Source: CAZYWA01 sp964650975 [NCBI: uncultured bacterium] (GTDB lineage Bacteria > JADJOY01). From it: a DNA stretch of 8,877 nucleotides. The stretch covers positions 1-8,877 of the forward strand of contig CAZYWA010000329.1 in NCBI GenBank assembly GCA_964650975.1, in the 5' to 3' direction. Below, one piece after another: positions 8,301 to 8,877 of this stretch. The translations under genes were made by a program, and so were the position numbers. The notes beneath the pieces are model-generated. The model searched no databases, was not told the DNA's origin, and was given only the letters and a program-made list of their open reading frames with translations. How positions within the stretch are numbered: the stretch's first letter is position 1; the number at the start of each line of letters is the position of its first letter.

Positions 8301-8877
8301 ATGCGAATCCGAGCTGAAGCGATCCTGATCGGTTGCTCGATGCTGGTGCGGCCGCGGCGGCGCGCGCCGACACGCTCCTCGAGTACCAGCGCGTTCCGCA
8401 CCCGGCCAAGGGTGAGGCGGCCGACCCGGAGGACAAGAAGCCGTCGCTGCTCTACTTCAACGACGCCGCGATGCGTTCCGGCGATTCCGACCACTACCTC
8501 ATCTTCCGGGCCGACAAGGGCGTGCTCTGGACCGTGATGCCGGAGAAGAAGCAGTACGTGGAGATCGCGATCGCCGACATGGCGGATCCGTTCAAGGGCG
8601 CCGCGAATCCCTTCGTGAAGCAGCCGGCCGAGAAGCCCAAGACCGACTTCGAGGCGCACAAGACCGGCAAGACCGAGACGGTGGCCGGAGTGAAGTGCTC
8701 GGAGATCCAGTCGGTTCGCAAGGAAGCGGGAGAGGCGGACGAGAAGGGCACCGCGTGTCTCGCCAAGGCCGACGACCTGAACATCGCGCCGTTCGTGAAG
8801 GTGGCGCTCAAGTCCATGCAGGCGGCGCCCGGCGACTTCGCGAAAAAGCTCAAGACCGTCCAGGACGCGGTCGGCTC
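8301..8877 (+). CDS. Exported DUF4412-like protein, signal peptide out of frame, 3' end beyond window
   Basis: From about 8348 to the window end, the frame beginning at base 8348 encodes a well-formed secreted protein. Its mature part starts D-T-L-L-E-Y-Q, with Y-F-N-D-A-A-M-R, then W-T-V-M-P-E-K-K-Q-Y-V-E and later V-A-G-V-K-C-S-E-I. These match the DUF4412 style (periplasmic, LolA-like fold expected, function unknown). That frame has a stop at 8315-8317 and no ATG. The ATG at 8301, with GGGAG at 8289-8293, gives M-R-I-R-A-E-A-I-L-I-G-C-S-M-L-V in another frame. Adding one base around 8346-8350 joins this to A-A-A-A-A-R-A, a near ideal signal peptide with cleavage after A-R-A. So one base seems to be missing: a real mutation, a sequencing or assembly error, or less likely programmed frameshifting. 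TTG at 8333 is an alternative start without a ribosome-binding site. Confidence 0.75.

Noticed and set aside
8312-8323. Lipoprotein reading of the last gene, from the L-I-G-C in its signal sequence
   Set aside because: Only 11 residues precede the cysteine, and a clear A-R-A cleavage site follows once the frame break is allowed for.

Overview
The window is GC-rich bacterial DNA (roughly two thirds G+C by eye) holding six complete or nearly complete genes and one gene fragment. The organism is probably a high-GC member of the former Deltaproteobacteria, such as Myxococcota, or a neighbouring phylum. Three things point there: an elongation factor G of the type shared by spirochaetes, planctomycetes, deltaproteobacteria and mitochondria; a lipoprotein with two C-x2-D-x-D-C-x2-G-E-T-C cysteine motifs of a kind common in myxobacterial surface proteins; and a lipid-anchored dihaem cytochrome. 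This placement is inference, since no rRNA or ribosomal protein gene is present.

Layout. The 3' end of a major facilitator transporter (+, ends 331) faces an AdaA-AlkA fusion for alkylation repair (-, 447-1922). Divergent from the repair gene, across 150 bp, is a dihaem cytochrome c lipoprotein (+, 2073-3113). It converges on a cysteine-rich lipoprotein of unknown function (-, 3262-4965). Upstream of that, on the same strand, lies fusA for an mtEFG1/spdEFG1-like elongation factor G (-, 5133-7223). Divergent from fusA is a zinc-ribbon membrane protein with a bacterial PH domain (+, 7474-8193). Last is an exported DUF4412-like protein (+, from 8301, running off the window), whose signal peptide and mature part are in different frames.

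The genes do not form one pathway. They look like chromosomal housekeeping and envelope genes in mostly single-gene units: repair, translation, periplasmic redox and envelope proteins.

The most unusual content is in the spacers. Three of them (332-446, 3114-3261, 4966-5132) are each largely filled by one composite inverted element. Each element is two hairpins in opposite orientation, flanked internally by CTCC (CTAC once) and GGAG. The stems differ between copies but stay base-paired, and there are two alternative loop types, a GTCCCT hexaloop and a TCCY tetraloop. I read this as a REP/BIME-like dispersed palindromic family that I do not recognise by name. No CRISPR array, tRNA, rRNA, insertion sequence or phage gene was found.
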